This document shows positions 7,288-16,007 of a stretch of DNA of 64,000 bases, one piece after another. The stretch is from Allobosea sp035944375 (GTDB taxonomy: Bacteria; Pseudomonadota; Alphaproteobacteria; Rhizobiales; Beijerinckiaceae). The first letter of the stretch is position 1. Each line of letters starts with the position of its first letter. A program made the position numbers and the translations under genes. The notes below the pieces were generated by a model. It was not told the origin of the DNA. It was given only the letters and a program-made list of their open reading frames with translations, and made no database searches. The DNA is taken from NCBI RefSeq assembly GCF_035944375.1, contig NZ_DASZBE010000025.1; one strand, written 5' to 3'.

Positions 7288-9206
7288 TAGAACTCCGCCC
7301 AGTCATCGGCACGTCCGCCGCCGGCGACGCGCCGACGGGGCTCCTGCCAGGTTTTCGTCGCCGGTTCGGGCCGGCGGACGTCGTTGTTTTTCGAAACGGG
7401 ACGGGCCGCCGCCACCGGCGTCGGGACACGCACGGCCCTGGCCGGCTCGGCCGCGCCGCGCGTCGCGACGGGCGCCACGGACCCCTCGGCCCGGAAGAAG
7501 GAGACCAGCCGCCGCAGCGTCGCGATCTCATCCATCAACTCGGTCGCGGAGGTCGCGCTCTGCTCCGCCAGCGCCGAGTTCTGCTGCGTGGTCTCGTCCA
7601 TCTGGGCGACCGCGCGGCTCATTTCCTCGATGCCATGGGCCTGCTCGGCGGCGGCCTGCGAAATCTCGACGATCGTGGTCGAGACCTTGCCGGTCGCCTC
7701 GACGATCCGCTCCAGCGCATCGCCGGTCGAGCGGACGCAGCGCACGCCCTCGCCGACCTGCTCGTTGGAGCTGACGATCAACCCCTTGATGTCCTTGGCC
7801 GCCTGCCCCGAGCGCTGCGCCAGCGCACGCACCTCGGAGGCCACCACGGCGAAACCGCGGCCGGCATCCCCCGCCCGTGCCGCCTCGACCGCGGCGTTGA
7901 GGGCGAGCAGGTTGGTCTGGAAGGCAATGTCGTCGATGACGGAGACGATCTCGGAGATCCGCACCGACGAGGTCTCGATCCGCTCGATCGCCCCGACCGC
8001 CTGCGCCACGACCGTCTTGCCGTCCTGCGCCACGCCCATCGCCTCGTTGGCGAGATCGGTGGCGACGCGGGAGCGGCCGGCGCTGTGCTTCACCGAGGCC
8101 GCCAGCTGTTCGGTCGTCGCGGCGGTTTCCTCGAGATTGGCGGCCGTCTGTTCGGTGCGCTCGGCGAGATCGCCGGCCCCCGAGTCGATCTCCGATGCGG
8201 CGCGGGCAACATGGCCGGCCGTGCCCTGGATCGTCGCGACGGTCTCGGACAGGTGGGAAAGGGCGTCGTTGAGGCTGTTCTTCAGCTCGGCGAGGCGCCC
8301 GCGATAATCGCCGCACATGCGTCGCGTCAGATCGCCTTCGGCCAACCCGTCCACGACGTGGGCGAACTCGCCGACGGCGCCTTCGACCACCGCGTTGATC
8401 TGATTCATGCCCTCGGCGATGCGCTGCAGCCCGTCGGGCTTTCCCGCCACCGGAACGCGGCGCGAGAAATCGCCCTCGACGGCGGCTGCCACCATGTCGG
8501 CGACCTCGGCGGCCGCAGCCAGTTCGTCGGTCAACTCGACCCATTCGACGGCGGTGCCGAGCCGGCGGCCGTTGGCCTGCGTCACCGGCGACAACGAGAG
8601 CGAGACCGTGCGGCGCCCGAGCGCGAAGCGGATCGCCTGCTGGCCGCCCGTCTGCACCCCGGCCCGCGCCTGGACGCTCTCCATGACGCGGCCGAGCATG
8701 TCCTTGGCCGAGCAGCCCGGAAAGGCGATGCGGAAATCCTCCTGGGCCTCGCCGAAGAAGCGCAGCAGCGAGGCGTTGACATAGACCACGCGCCCCTCCG
8801 CGTCGCAGACCATCACATTGGTGCGGCAGCCGTCGAGCGCGGCGCGAATGCGCGCGGCCTCTTCGCCGGATTCGTGCAGGCTCTTCAGGGACCGGGCCAG
8901 ATCACCGATCGCATCGCCGCGTTCGATCCCGGCTACAGCGACGTCTTCACCCGCCTGCAGCTGCGCGACAGCCTCGCGCAAGCGCCGCAGCGGAGACTGG
9001 ATACGACGGCCGGCTATCCAGGTGCAGAGGCCGACGACACACAGGCCCGCGGCGCCGAGGCTGCTGAGCGAGATCGCGTCGAGGCGGCCGAGGGCGGCCT
9101 GGTAGGAGAGGCTGCCGGCCGCACCGGCCGCCACCGCGACGGTGGCGGCGAGCAGGAGCGGCAGTTCGAAGCCGTTGCGTGTTGATGGACCGAGGGCGCT
9201 GCCCAT
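7287..9206 (-). CDS. Membrane methyl-accepting chemotaxis protein with PAS sensor and xWxxF tail
   Basis: About 639 aa from ATG 9206; a GTG at 9251 and TTG at 9245, next to a GAGGA, are possible earlier starts. Two closely spaced hydrophobic segments (about residues 15-63) form a hairpin with almost no periplasmic loop, so sensing is probably intracellular. A PAS-like domain (NVMVCDAEGRVVYVNASLLRFFG) follows, then HAMP-like stretches (GLAEGDLTRRM), and the conserved signalling tip IDDIAFQTNLLALNAAVEAARAG. The protein ends DDWAEF, which fits the xWxxF pentapeptide used to tether CheR and CheB. It lies between cheW and cheR, so it is probably the cognate receptor of this pathway. Confidence 0.93.
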   Translation of the reverse strand: MGSALGPSTRNGFELPLLLAATVAVAAGAAGSLSYQAALGRLDAISLSSLGAAGLCVVGLCTWIAGRRIQSPLRRLREAVAQLQAGEDVAVAGIERGDAIGDLARSLKSLHESGEEAARIRAALDGCRTNVMVCDAEGRVVYVNASLLRFFGEAQEDFRIAFPGCSAKDMLGRVMESVQARAGVQTGGQQAIRFALGRRTVSLSLSPVTQANGRRLGTAVEWVELTDELAAAAEVADMVAAAVEGDFSRRVPVAGKPDGLQRIAEGMNQINAVVEGAVGEFAHVVDGLAEGDLTRRMCGDYRGRLAELKNSLNDALSHLSETVATIQGTAGHVARAASEIDSGAGDLAERTEQTAANLEETAATTEQLAASVKHSAGRSRVATDLANEAMGVAQDGKTVVAQAVGAIERIETSSVRISEIVSVIDDIAFQTNLLALNAAVEAARAGDAGRGFAVVASEVRALAQRSGQAAKDIKGLIVSSNEQVGEGVRCVRSTGDALERIVEATGKVSTTIVEISQAAAEQAHGIEEMSRAVAQMDETTQQNSALAEQSATSATELMDEIATLRRLVSFFRAEGSVAPVATRGAAEPARAVRVPTPVAAARPVSKNNDVRRPEPATKTWQEPRRRVAGGGRADDWAEF

Positions 9207-9278
9207 TTCTGATGTCGTTTCTTGCTCGGCCCGCGCTTCCAGCAACGCCACTCCTCGGGCCCGTCTTTGTTGAGTCGT

Positions 9279-9788
9279 TCAGCTCGCGCGGGCGACCTTC
9301 GCCACCTGGCCCTCGACGCCGCCGTCGCGGATGACCGCCGCGAGGTCGAGCAGGGCGACGATGTCTGTGTCGAGCAGCACGAGGCCCTCGATCAGGCCGT
9401 GCTCGTCGCGCTCGAGATCGGGCGCCGGGCGAACCGCGCTGACCGGCACGTCGACGATGTCGGAAACCGAATCGACGAGGAGGCCGGCGACCTTGTCCTC
9501 GATGTCGACGACGACGATCACATGGGTGGCCGTGGCGTTGGTGGTGCCAAGCCCGATCGAGGTGCGCAGGTCGTAGACCGCCAGGATCACACCGCGCAGG
9601 TTGAGCACGCCACGGACATGCGGAGCCGCATGCGGCAGCGGGGTCGTGGCCTGCCAGCCCTTGATCTCGCGAACCATGCCGACATCGATGCCGAAGGTGC
9701 GGTCACCGACCTTGAAGGTGACGATCCGGCGCGCCGCCGATTCCGGCTGCGCCGACGAGAAGTGCTTTTCGCCGAGTTGCAGGGTCAT
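9279..9788 (-). CDS. cheW: Chemotaxis coupling protein CheW
   Basis: 169 aa, a single CheW domain. RRIVTFKVGDRTFGIDVGMVREI at the N-terminal end, VLNLRGVILAVYDLRTSIGL in the middle and IVVVDIEDKVAGLLVDSVSDIVDV match the SH3-like fold. It bridges receptors to CheA. It lies 4 bp downstream of the cheA stop, in the same operon. Nothing unusual was seen. Confidence 0.95.
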   Translation of the reverse strand: MTLQLGEKHFSSAQPESAARRIVTFKVGDRTFGIDVGMVREIKGWQATTPLPHAAPHVRGVLNLRGVILAVYDLRTSIGLGTTNATATHVIVVVDIEDKVAGLLVDSVSDIVDVPVSAVRPAPDLERDEHGLIEGLVLLDTDIVALLDLAAVIRDGGVEGQVAKVARAS

Positions 9789-9792
9789 TGGA

Positions 9793-12087
9793 TTATCCAG
9801 CCAGTTTCAGTTCGGTTGCGGGATGACGCTCGCCGGATGCGGCGAGACGCAGCATGGAGTCGACGTCGAGGATGAGCGCGACGAGGCCGTCGCCCAGAAT
9901 GGTGGCGGCAGACGCGCCGTGGACCGTGCCGTAATTGCCTTCGAGGCTCTTCACGACCACCTGCTGCTGTCCGAGGATCTCGTCGACGGCGATGCCGACA
10001 TTGTCGCCGCGCTCGGTCTCCGCGATGATGATGATGTTCTCGTTGCGGGTGCCCGAAGAGCCCATCACGGCACCGAGACGGTGCAGCGGCGTGATCTCGC
10101 CGCGCCAGCGCAGGACCTCCTGGCCGAAAGTGAGGTGCTCGATCGGCGTCGAGGCGAGGTGCTGCGTCTCGATCACGCTGGCGATCGGGATGACGTAGCG
10201 GTCCGACCCGCAGCGGATGACCATGCCTTCGAGGACGGCGAGCGTCAGCGGCAGGGCCAGCGTGAACTTGCAGCCTCGGCCGGGCTCGGAGTCGACGCTG
10301 ATGCGGCCACCCAGGGATTCGACGTTCCGGCGGACCACGTCCATGCCGACGCCGCGGCCCGAGACGTCGCTGATCACCTCGGCCGTCGACAGACCGGCGG
10401 CGAAGATGAGCTGATCGATCTCCTCCGGAGCCAGCCTCTCGTCGGCCCCGACCAGACCACGGGACCTCGCCTTCGCCAGCAGCTTCTCGCGGCCGATGCC
10501 GCGCCCGTCATCGGTGACCGAGATGACGATGCGCCCGGCGCGATGCTCGGCGATCAGCTTGATCGTGCCTTCCGGGCTCTTGCCGGCGGCAATGCGGTCT
10601 TCCGGTGTCTCGAGCCCGTGATCCATCGAGTTGCGGATCATGTGGGTCAGCGGATCGGCCAGTTCCTCGATGATCGTCTTGTCGACCTCGGTGTTCTCGC
10701 CCTCCAGCACCAGGCGCACTTCCTTGCCCAGCGTCTGGGCGAGTTCGCGAACGAGGCGCGGCATGCGCTGGAACACGGCTTTCACCGGCTGCGCGCGCAC
10801 AGCCATGACATGGTCCTGGAGTTCGCGGGTCTGGCGCGAGAGCGTGAGGATGCCTTCGGCGGTCTTGGCGTAGACGTCGTAGGGCAGCGAGCGGACGCAT
10901 TCGACCAGCATGGACTGGGTGATGACGATCTCGCCGACCAGGTTCATCAGCTTATCGATGCGGTCGAGGTCGACGCGCACGCTGACGGCGGTGCGCTGGC
11001 GCGCAGCGGCCGCGTCGTTGGCGGGCGCACGCGGCGCGGCCTTGGCGGGCGGAGCCTCGACCATGGCGGCCGGGGGCGCCACCGGCGCGGCAGCGGCAGG
11101 CTGGATGTCGGGCGTCGCCACGGCCGCCGAGGCTGGCCCGAGCTTGGCGAGGATGGCGGACAGATCGGCCGCGACCGAGCCGGAGACCTCGCCGCTGGCG
11201 GCCGGCGCAGCCGCGGGGGCCGGCGCAGGCGCCGCCGCGGGCTCATTGGCGGTTTCGGCCAGAACCTCGATCTGGAATTCCTCGGTCGCCAGCGTGAAGT
11301 CGAAGCGGCTGCAGATCTCTTCGACCGACAGCTGGGTGCGCATCGTCACGACGAAGCGCATGAAGCAGTCGGAGACGTCGATGGTCTCGAGCGAGGGCAC
11401 ATGGCTGAGATCGCAGACGATCGAGACGATGTCGTCGGCCGGCAGCGAGGCAAACACGACGCGCGGCTCGATCACCCGGCGGAACAGGTCCGCCTCGGGC
11501 GCGATGCGCAGGATCACGTCGCGGCCCGGCTTGCTGGCGGCGGCCTTGGCCGGCTCGTCGTCCCAGCCCGCATCGGCTCCGGACGTCTTGGCCTCCACCA
11601 TCGCCAGCAGATTGCCGAGTGCGGCAACGCCGGGCGGCTCATCCTTGGCAGTTGCGGGAGTCGGGGCGGCCGGGGGCGGCGCAGCAGCCGCGACCGGCGC
11701 TTCGCCGGGGGCCTTGCCGACCTGCTCGAGCGCCTCGAGGAGATCGGGGCGGGGCCGGGCCGGCTCGTCGTTGCGGGCCGCCGAAACGAGGTCGGCCACG
11801 GCGTCCGAGCAGCGCAGGAACAGGGTGAAGGGTGCATCCTCGATCGCCACGCGGCCCGACCTTAGATGGTCGAGCGAGGCCTCGAAGACATGCGCGAAGG
11901 CCACGAGTTCGGTGCAGCCGAAGGCGCCGGCGCCACCCTTGATCGAGTGGATCGCCCGGAAGGCAGCGTTGACATCCTCAGGATCCGTCGAGCCTTCGTC
12001 CAGCGCCTGCAGTCGCAGCTCGAGCGCCCCCAGGAGCTCTTCGCATTCCTGGAAGAAAGTCTGTTTGAGTTCCGCCAACGGATCCAT
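9793..12087 (-). CDS. cheA: Chemotaxis histidine kinase CheA
   Basis: 764 aa, full length. P1 (HPt) has phospho-accepting H47 in AAFRAIHSIKGGAG. A Pro/Ala-rich linker follows, then a P2-like domain (about residues 190-280), a second long Ala/Pro linker, P3 dimerisation (DRIDKLMNLVGEIVI), the P4 ATPase with the N-box around IRNSMDHGLE, GRGIGREKL and GRGVGMDVV, and a CheW-like P5 at the C-terminus (VLEGMVIRCGSDRYVIPIA). It phosphorylates CheY and CheB in response to receptor state. The long Ala/Pro linkers are typical of high-GC alphaproteobacteria. Confidence 0.96.
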   Translation of the reverse strand: MDPLAELKQTFFQECEELLGALELRLQALDEGSTDPEDVNAAFRAIHSIKGGAGAFGCTELVAFAHVFEASLDHLRSGRVAIEDAPFTLFLRCSDAVADLVSAARNDEPARPRPDLLEALEQVGKAPGEAPVAAAAPPPAAPTPATAKDEPPGVAALGNLLAMVEAKTSGADAGWDDEPAKAAASKPGRDVILRIAPEADLFRRVIEPRVVFASLPADDIVSIVCDLSHVPSLETIDVSDCFMRFVVTMRTQLSVEEICSRFDFTLATEEFQIEVLAETANEPAAAPAPAPAAAPAASGEVSGSVAADLSAILAKLGPASAAVATPDIQPAAAAPVAPPAAMVEAPPAKAAPRAPANDAAAARQRTAVSVRVDLDRIDKLMNLVGEIVITQSMLVECVRSLPYDVYAKTAEGILTLSRQTRELQDHVMAVRAQPVKAVFQRMPRLVRELAQTLGKEVRLVLEGENTEVDKTIIEELADPLTHMIRNSMDHGLETPEDRIAAGKSPEGTIKLIAEHRAGRIVISVTDDGRGIGREKLLAKARSRGLVGADERLAPEEIDQLIFAAGLSTAEVISDVSGRGVGMDVVRRNVESLGGRISVDSEPGRGCKFTLALPLTLAVLEGMVIRCGSDRYVIPIASVIETQHLASTPIEHLTFGQEVLRWRGEITPLHRLGAVMGSSGTRNENIIIIAETERGDNVGIAVDEILGQQQVVVKSLEGNYGTVHGASAATILGDGLVALILDVDSMLRLAASGERHPATELKLAG

Positions 12088-12098
12088 GGACGCAAGCC

Positions 12099-12458
12099 TC
12101 AGTTCTGGTAGCGGGCGACGAGGCCGAGCAGGGTGTTCGGCTCGAACGGCTTGACCATCCAGGCGCTGGCACCGGCGCGGCGGCCCTCCGCCTTGATCTC
12201 GGCACCGTTCTCGGTGGTCAGCACGATGATCGGCGTGTTCTGCCCGGCAGGGCGGGCACGGCAGGCGCGGGTGAACTCGATTCCGTCCATCAGCGGCATG
12301 TTGAGGTCGGTGATGACGAGATCGGGCTTGAACTGGTCGAACTTGGCCAGACCGTCCTCGCCGTTTTCCGCCTCGGCCACCTCATGGCCGGCATTGCGCA
12401 AAGTCAGGCTGAGCAGACTGAGCAGGGTTTTGGTGTCGTCGATCGCGAGAATGCGCAT
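12099..12458 (-). CDS. cheY: Chemotaxis response regulator CheY
   Basis: 119 aa receiver domain with all key residues: ILAIDDTKT, phosphoacceptor D51 in VITDLNMPLMDG, Thr in IIVLTTEN and Lys in WMVKPFEP. It lies immediately upstream of cheA in transcription order and 5 bp after the STAS gene. That placement matches CheY1 of Sinorhizobium, which acts as a phosphate sink rather than the motor ligand. That role is inferred from synteny only. Confidence 0.94.
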   Translation of the reverse strand: MRILAIDDTKTLLSLLSLTLRNAGHEVAEAENGEDGLAKFDQFKPDLVITDLNMPLMDGIEFTRACRARPAGQNTPIIVLTTENGAEIKAEGRRAGASAWMVKPFEPNTLLGLVARYQN

Positions 12459-12463
12459 TCAAA

Positions 12464-12745
12464 TCACTCCAGAACGAGAGCGCTGTGAGCGGGATCGAAA
12501 CCGATCGCCCGCAGGGATTCGCGGCATTCTGCGGAAGCCGCCTTGAGCGAGACCGACAGACCGCGCGCCTTGGCGCTGGTCGCGGCGGAATGCAGCAACT
12601 GGACCCAGAGGCTGGGCAGCGGCCCGGCTTCGGCACATTCGACGGCGATGCTCTCCTTCTGCTCCAGCGCGACAAGCAGCTGGTTGCGGAAGGTGGCCGC
12701 TTCGGAGCGGCCGAGGAACGTCGGAAGGGAAACGGTAATGACCAT
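12464..12745 (-). CDS. Small STAS-domain protein, CheS-like
   Basis: 93 aa from ATG 12745, starting MVITVSLPTFLG; no strong Shine-Dalgarno is visible, and a longer frame to 12811 looks non-coding. The pattern of alternating strands and helices, with SIAVECAEAGPLPSLWVQLL and KARGLSVSLKAAS, resembles an anti-sigma-antagonist-like STAS domain. In Sinorhizobium meliloti the small gene between the soluble receptor icpA and cheY1 encodes CheS, which binds CheA and speeds loss of phosphate from CheY1. Order and size match here, so a CheS role is likely, although a receiver gene lies between it and the IcpA-like receptor. Confidence 0.72.
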   Translation of the reverse strand: MVITVSLPTFLGRSEAATFRNQLLVALEQKESIAVECAEAGPLPSLWVQLLHSAATSAKARGLSVSLKAASAECRESLRAIGFDPAHSALVLE

Positions 12746-12914
12746 GAGACACGACCCAGGATTGCGCCACTCATCATCGGGGCCGACTGGTAAAAATTTC
12801 CCTAACCGCACGACGTAGCGTCAACTTTTTAGGCATGGCGGTGGTGGCAGCCGCATTTGGGCGCGCCAGACCGGCGGTTTGCAGCCCCTTCACCGCGCTC
12901 CGGAGCCTGGTCCG
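12746..12914. other. Intergenic 169 bp inside the che cluster
   Basis: No convincing coding frame or strong hairpin was seen between the receiver gene and the STAS gene. A short A/T run (AACTTTTTAGG near 12821-12834) is the only feature of note; it could mark a promoter or a weak terminator splitting the cluster into two transcripts. Confidence 0.35.
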
Positions 12915-13382
12915 TCAGAACATGCTGTTGCTGATCGCCCGCGGAACCAGGGTGATGCTGCCGTTCGCTTCGCGGTATTTGCGGGGAATGTTGATGATCC
13001 CCGACAGGTGCAGCCACAGGTTGTTCGGCGAGATCGGCTTGGTGATGATCTCGTGCGCGCCGAGCTTCGCCGCCTGGAGGACCGAGCGCCGGTCCGGCTT
13101 CTCCATCATCACCAGCACGGGTGCCTTGGCGAAGGGCGAGGTCTTGAAGGAGCGAATGGCAGCGAGACATTTGGTGCTGCCGTTATCGGGCATGTCCCAG
13201 TCGAGGATCACGATGTTGGGCTGCTTCTGGATGAACATCGTCGCAGCGGAGGGAAGATCGGACGCCTCGAAGATGCGATGCAACTGCGCCTGATACAGCA
13301 TCGTCCGGATGATGCGCCGGTAGTGCGGGCTCGGATCGATCAGGAGCACCGAAAGATTGGGAAATGACGGCGCGATATGCAT
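12915..13382 (-). CDS. Degenerate receiver-domain protein in che cluster
   Basis: 155 aa. A CheY-like fold is evident, with phosphoacceptor D61 in IVILDWDMPD and K115 in EIITKPIS. However, the acidic pair is reduced to a single Asp (LLIDPSPHYRR) and the Thr/Ser switch position is replaced by Met (VLVMMEKPD). It also has a 30-residue C-terminal extension ending ISNSMF. It probably receives phosphate poorly or works without it. It lies between the IcpA-like receptor and the CheS-like gene, so a role in the same pathway is likely, but its exact function is unknown. Confidence 0.85.
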   Translation of the reverse strand: MHIAPSFPNLSVLLIDPSPHYRRIIRTMLYQAQLHRIFEASDLPSAATMFIQKQPNIVILDWDMPDNGSTKCLAAIRSFKTSPFAKAPVLVMMEKPDRRSVLQAAKLGAHEIITKPISPNNLWLHLSGIINIPRKYREANGSITLVPRAISNSMF

Positions 13383-13449
13383 GGCGCGGGGCCCAACGAC
13401 TTAACTCAACTGAAACTGACGTCACACAGGTAGAAGGCCGGTCCGGTCG

Positions 13450-14904
13450 CTAGACGTTGAGGCCGAAGCGGAAGCCGCCCCAGTGGCGGCCCTTGACCAT
13501 GATCGGGGCCGACAGGTCCTCCATCACGAGGAACTGACCGCCACCCATGTCGCGCCGGTAGGTCTGCAGCAGGAACGGCTTGCGGTTGCGCGCCGCCGCC
13601 AGGCCGGTCCGGTCGTCGAAGATCCGGCGGTTGCGGCAGTTGGCGTTGTTCCACACCGGGTCATTCCCCTGGGGATGGGAATATTTGACGTTGTGCGTCG
13701 GCAGGAAGCCGTTGCGGTCGACAGCCGCGCAGAACACGATCCGGCGGTTGGACGCCAGCAGCGGCTCCTGGATCGGCGGAAGCAGGCGGTCACACAGCTT
13801 GACGAACCGCGTCATGTGCTGGACCGGGTCGCTGCCTGGGATGGGCTGGTAGCCCTCGTCGAAGAGATCGGTCAGCGACAGCTCGCCCCGGTCCAGCGCC
13901 TGCTCGAACAGCCCGCCAATGCGGGCGGCGGTCTCCATGGCCGTGGCGATCAGCTCCGACTGGGCGGTGCGGACGCCCGACGCCGCGATCGCACCGAGGA
14001 TGCCCTCGCTGATCGAAACGAGCGTCTCGGCGCGCTGGGAGGCCTTGTCGAGGTTTTCGCTGGAATGGTCGACGCCGTCGACGAGGGCCCGAAGGTCCTC
14101 CCCGACCTTGGCGAAGGCGATGGCGTTGTCCCGGGTCGGATTGGAGATCGCGTCGATCTCGCCGATCAGCTCGACGACGCCGCGGCTGAAGCTGTCGAGT
14201 TCGCCGACCTGCTGCGCAATCGACTGGCTCTCGTCGCTGGCCCGACGGGCCGTCAGGGCGTTCTCCTCGCTCTTGCTCGCCAGCAGATCGACCGAGTTGA
14301 CCAGTGCGTCGAGTTGCTTGGAACTGAGTGCCGTGGCATCGCGCGTCTGCTCGGCGAGGTGCTTGACCGCAGCCGCGATCACCGCGAAGCCGCGACCGGC
14401 GGCACCGCTTCGCGCCGCCTCGACGCCGGCATTGATGGACAGAAGCTGGATCTCACGGGTGATCGCCTGAATGGCGTCGCTGGAGGCCCGCACCTTGTGC
14501 GCGTCCGCGACGGCCTGGGCGAGAGCCTGCGAGATCGACTGGGCACCCTGCGAGAGGGCCTCGATGTCGGACTGCGCCGAATGCAGCCCGAGCCTGACGG
14601 AACCCGTGACCCGCTCCAGCCCGTTGCGGACGGTCGACGCGGTCGTCTGAGCCCCCTCGGCCGCCTGCTGGATGGCGCGGTTCGCCCGCGACACCTGGTC
14701 GACGGCGGCGACGACGCGGTGCAGACCCTGGGTCTGCCCGTCGAGCTGACGGGTCACGTCGCTGATGCGCCCGGAGATGTCGGTGATCTCCGCTCCGAGC
14801 TTGCCGAACCGCTCGGCGATATCCCGCACGGCCGCGGCCGCGCCGCTGTCCGCCGGCAGATCCTCATTGGCCGGCTCAGGAGCAACTCGCGCGAGCGCAT
14901 ACAT
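13450..14904 (-). CDS. Soluble methyl-accepting chemotaxis-like protein (IcpA-like) with C-terminal sensor domain
   Basis: 484 aa from ATG 14904 (AAAGGA about 8 bp upstream); a TTG at 14934 is less likely. No membrane segment is visible. The coiled coil carries a receptor signalling tip variant, IQLLSINAGVEAARSGAAGRGFAVIAAAVKHLAEQT, around residues 155-190. A C-terminal domain of about 120 residues follows, with VFCAAVDRNGFLPTHN, NCRNRRIFDDRTGLAAA and GRHWGGFRFGL, resembling a Cache-like or haem-sensor type module seen at the C-termini of soluble receptors. As first gene of the che operon it corresponds in position to Sinorhizobium icpA. The signal sensed is unknown. Confidence 0.88.
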   Translation of the reverse strand: MYALARVAPEPANEDLPADSGAAAAVRDIAERFGKLGAEITDISGRISDVTRQLDGQTQGLHRVVAAVDQVSRANRAIQQAAEGAQTTASTVRNGLERVTGSVRLGLHSAQSDIEALSQGAQSISQALAQAVADAHKVRASSDAIQAITREIQLLSINAGVEAARSGAAGRGFAVIAAAVKHLAEQTRDATALSSKQLDALVNSVDLLASKSEENALTARRASDESQSIAQQVGELDSFSRGVVELIGEIDAISNPTRDNAIAFAKVGEDLRALVDGVDHSSENLDKASQRAETLVSISEGILGAIAASGVRTAQSELIATAMETAARIGGLFEQALDRGELSLTDLFDEGYQPIPGSDPVQHMTRFVKLCDRLLPPIQEPLLASNRRIVFCAAVDRNGFLPTHNVKYSHPQGNDPVWNNANCRNRRIFDDRTGLAAARNRKPFLLQTYRRDMGGGQFLVMEDLSAPIMVKGRHWGGFRFGLNV

Positions 14905-15149
14905 GGTCGTCGGGTCCTTTTCGGGCCTCAGCAATCCTGTGAGACCTTAAGGAAACGCGGTAAACCGAGCGTTAATGCAACCTCCGGGCGTATCCGGGGT
15001 GCAGCGATGCTGGCGCGACGTCAGGCTCTGCCCGCCCATCTCGGGAACCGCACTGGTCGGGAATTCGTATATGCTGTGCATCCGTGAACGCGGCTCCTGC
15101 ATATCGTGGGGGCAAGTCCGATGCCGAAACCGCTCATGGAGGAATCCCG
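14905..15149. other. Divergent promoter region, che operon / superoxide dismutase
   Basis: 245 bp between the start of the soluble receptor gene (minus) and the sod ATG (plus). It must hold the promoters of both. A T/A-richer stretch around 14947-14975 (TTAAGGAAACGCGGTAAACCG) could be a promoter for the che side. No clear operator or sigma-28 motif was identified by eye. Confidence 0.4.
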
Positions 15150-15896
15150 ATGACCATCACGCACACCGCTTCCCGGCGCACGCTCCTGGGCTTCGGGGCC
15201 GCCGCCCTCGCCATGGCCGCCGCGCCCCGCGTCTGGGCTCAGGCCGCCGCGCCCGCGGCGCCGGCCGGCCCCTTCTCCCTGCCCAAGCGCGCTTACGAGG
15301 CGGCGGCGCTGGAACCCCATATCGACGCCACGACGATGGACATCCACTATACCCGCCATCACGCGTCCTTCGTCACCGCGCTCAACAACGCCGCCAAGGA
15401 CCATGGCGTCCTCGCCTCCAAGCCAGTCAACGAACTCCTCGGCGATATCGGTGCGTTGCCGGAAGCCGTGCGGGTTCCAATCCGCAACGCCGGCGGCGGC
15501 CACGCCAACCACAGCATGTTCTGGGAGATCATGGGCCCCGGTGCGGGCGGCGCGCCCACCGGTGATGTCGCGGCCGCGATCACCAAGGACCTCGGCGGCT
15601 TCGACAAGTTCAAGACCGATTTCGAGGCGGCTGGCCTGCGCGTCTTCGGCTCGGGCTGGGTTTTCGTCACGGTCGACAAGGCCGGCAAGCTCGCTTTGCT
15701 CGCCAAGCCCAACCAGGACAGCCCGCTGATGGATAAGCACATGGTCCTCATCGGCAACGACGTCTGGGAGCACGCCTATTATCTTAAGTACCAGAACCGC
15801 CGCGCCGAGTACCTCAAGAGCTGGTGGAACGTGGTCAACTGGGCGAAGGTCAACGAGCGTTACGCCGCCGCCAAGGCCGGCAAGCTGACCGTCTGA
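15150..15896 (+). CDS. Exported Fe/Mn-family superoxide dismutase, Mn-like
   Basis: About 248 aa from ATG 15150 with TGGAGGAATCC upstream; the longer frame from 15084 is unlikely. The N-terminus TASRRTLLGFGAAALAMAAAPRVWAQ is a clear twin-arginine signal, so the enzyme is periplasmic. Metal ligands sit in MDIHYTRHHASFV, GGGHANHSMFWE and NDVWEHAYYL. The Gln of NQDSPLM is in the position typical of Mn-type or cambialistic enzymes. The C-terminal QNRRAEYLKSWWNVVNW motif is canonical. It dismutates superoxide outside the cytoplasm. It ends in a strong terminator, and sits between the che operon and mbfA. Confidence 0.94.
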   Translation: MTITHTASRRTLLGFGAAALAMAAAPRVWAQAAAPAAPAGPFSLPKRAYEAAALEPHIDATTMDIHYTRHHASFVTALNNAAKDHGVLASKPVNELLGDIGALPEAVRVPIRNAGGGHANHSMFWEIMGPGAGGAPTGDVAAAITKDLGGFDKFKTDFEAAGLRVFGSGWVFVTVDKAGKLALLAKPNQDSPLMDKHMVLIGNDVWEHAYYLKYQNRRAEYLKSWWNVVNWAKVNERYAAAKAGKLTV

Positions 15897-15922
15897 TCGG
15901 TCGGATCACCGCGAGAATGGCG

Positions 15923-15955
15923 ATACCCGGCCCCTCGGCCGGGTATTGTCGTTTT
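15923..15955 (+). terminator. Intrinsic terminator of the superoxide dismutase gene
   Basis: A 10-bp perfect stem, ATACCCGGCC (15923-15932) and GGCCGGGTAT (15937-15946), with a CCTC loop, followed by TGTCGTTTT. It is 27 bp past the sod stop codon and is a convincing Rho-independent terminator. Confidence 0.85.
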
Positions 15956-16007
15956 GGTCTTGGGCAGCCCCGGCCCTGCGCCCTTGCGTCGACGGGTCGG
16001 CCGGCCT

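Noticed and set aside
9601..11865. A 754-codon plus-strand frame opposite cheA
   Set aside because: Shadow frame; cheA on the minus strand has complete domains.
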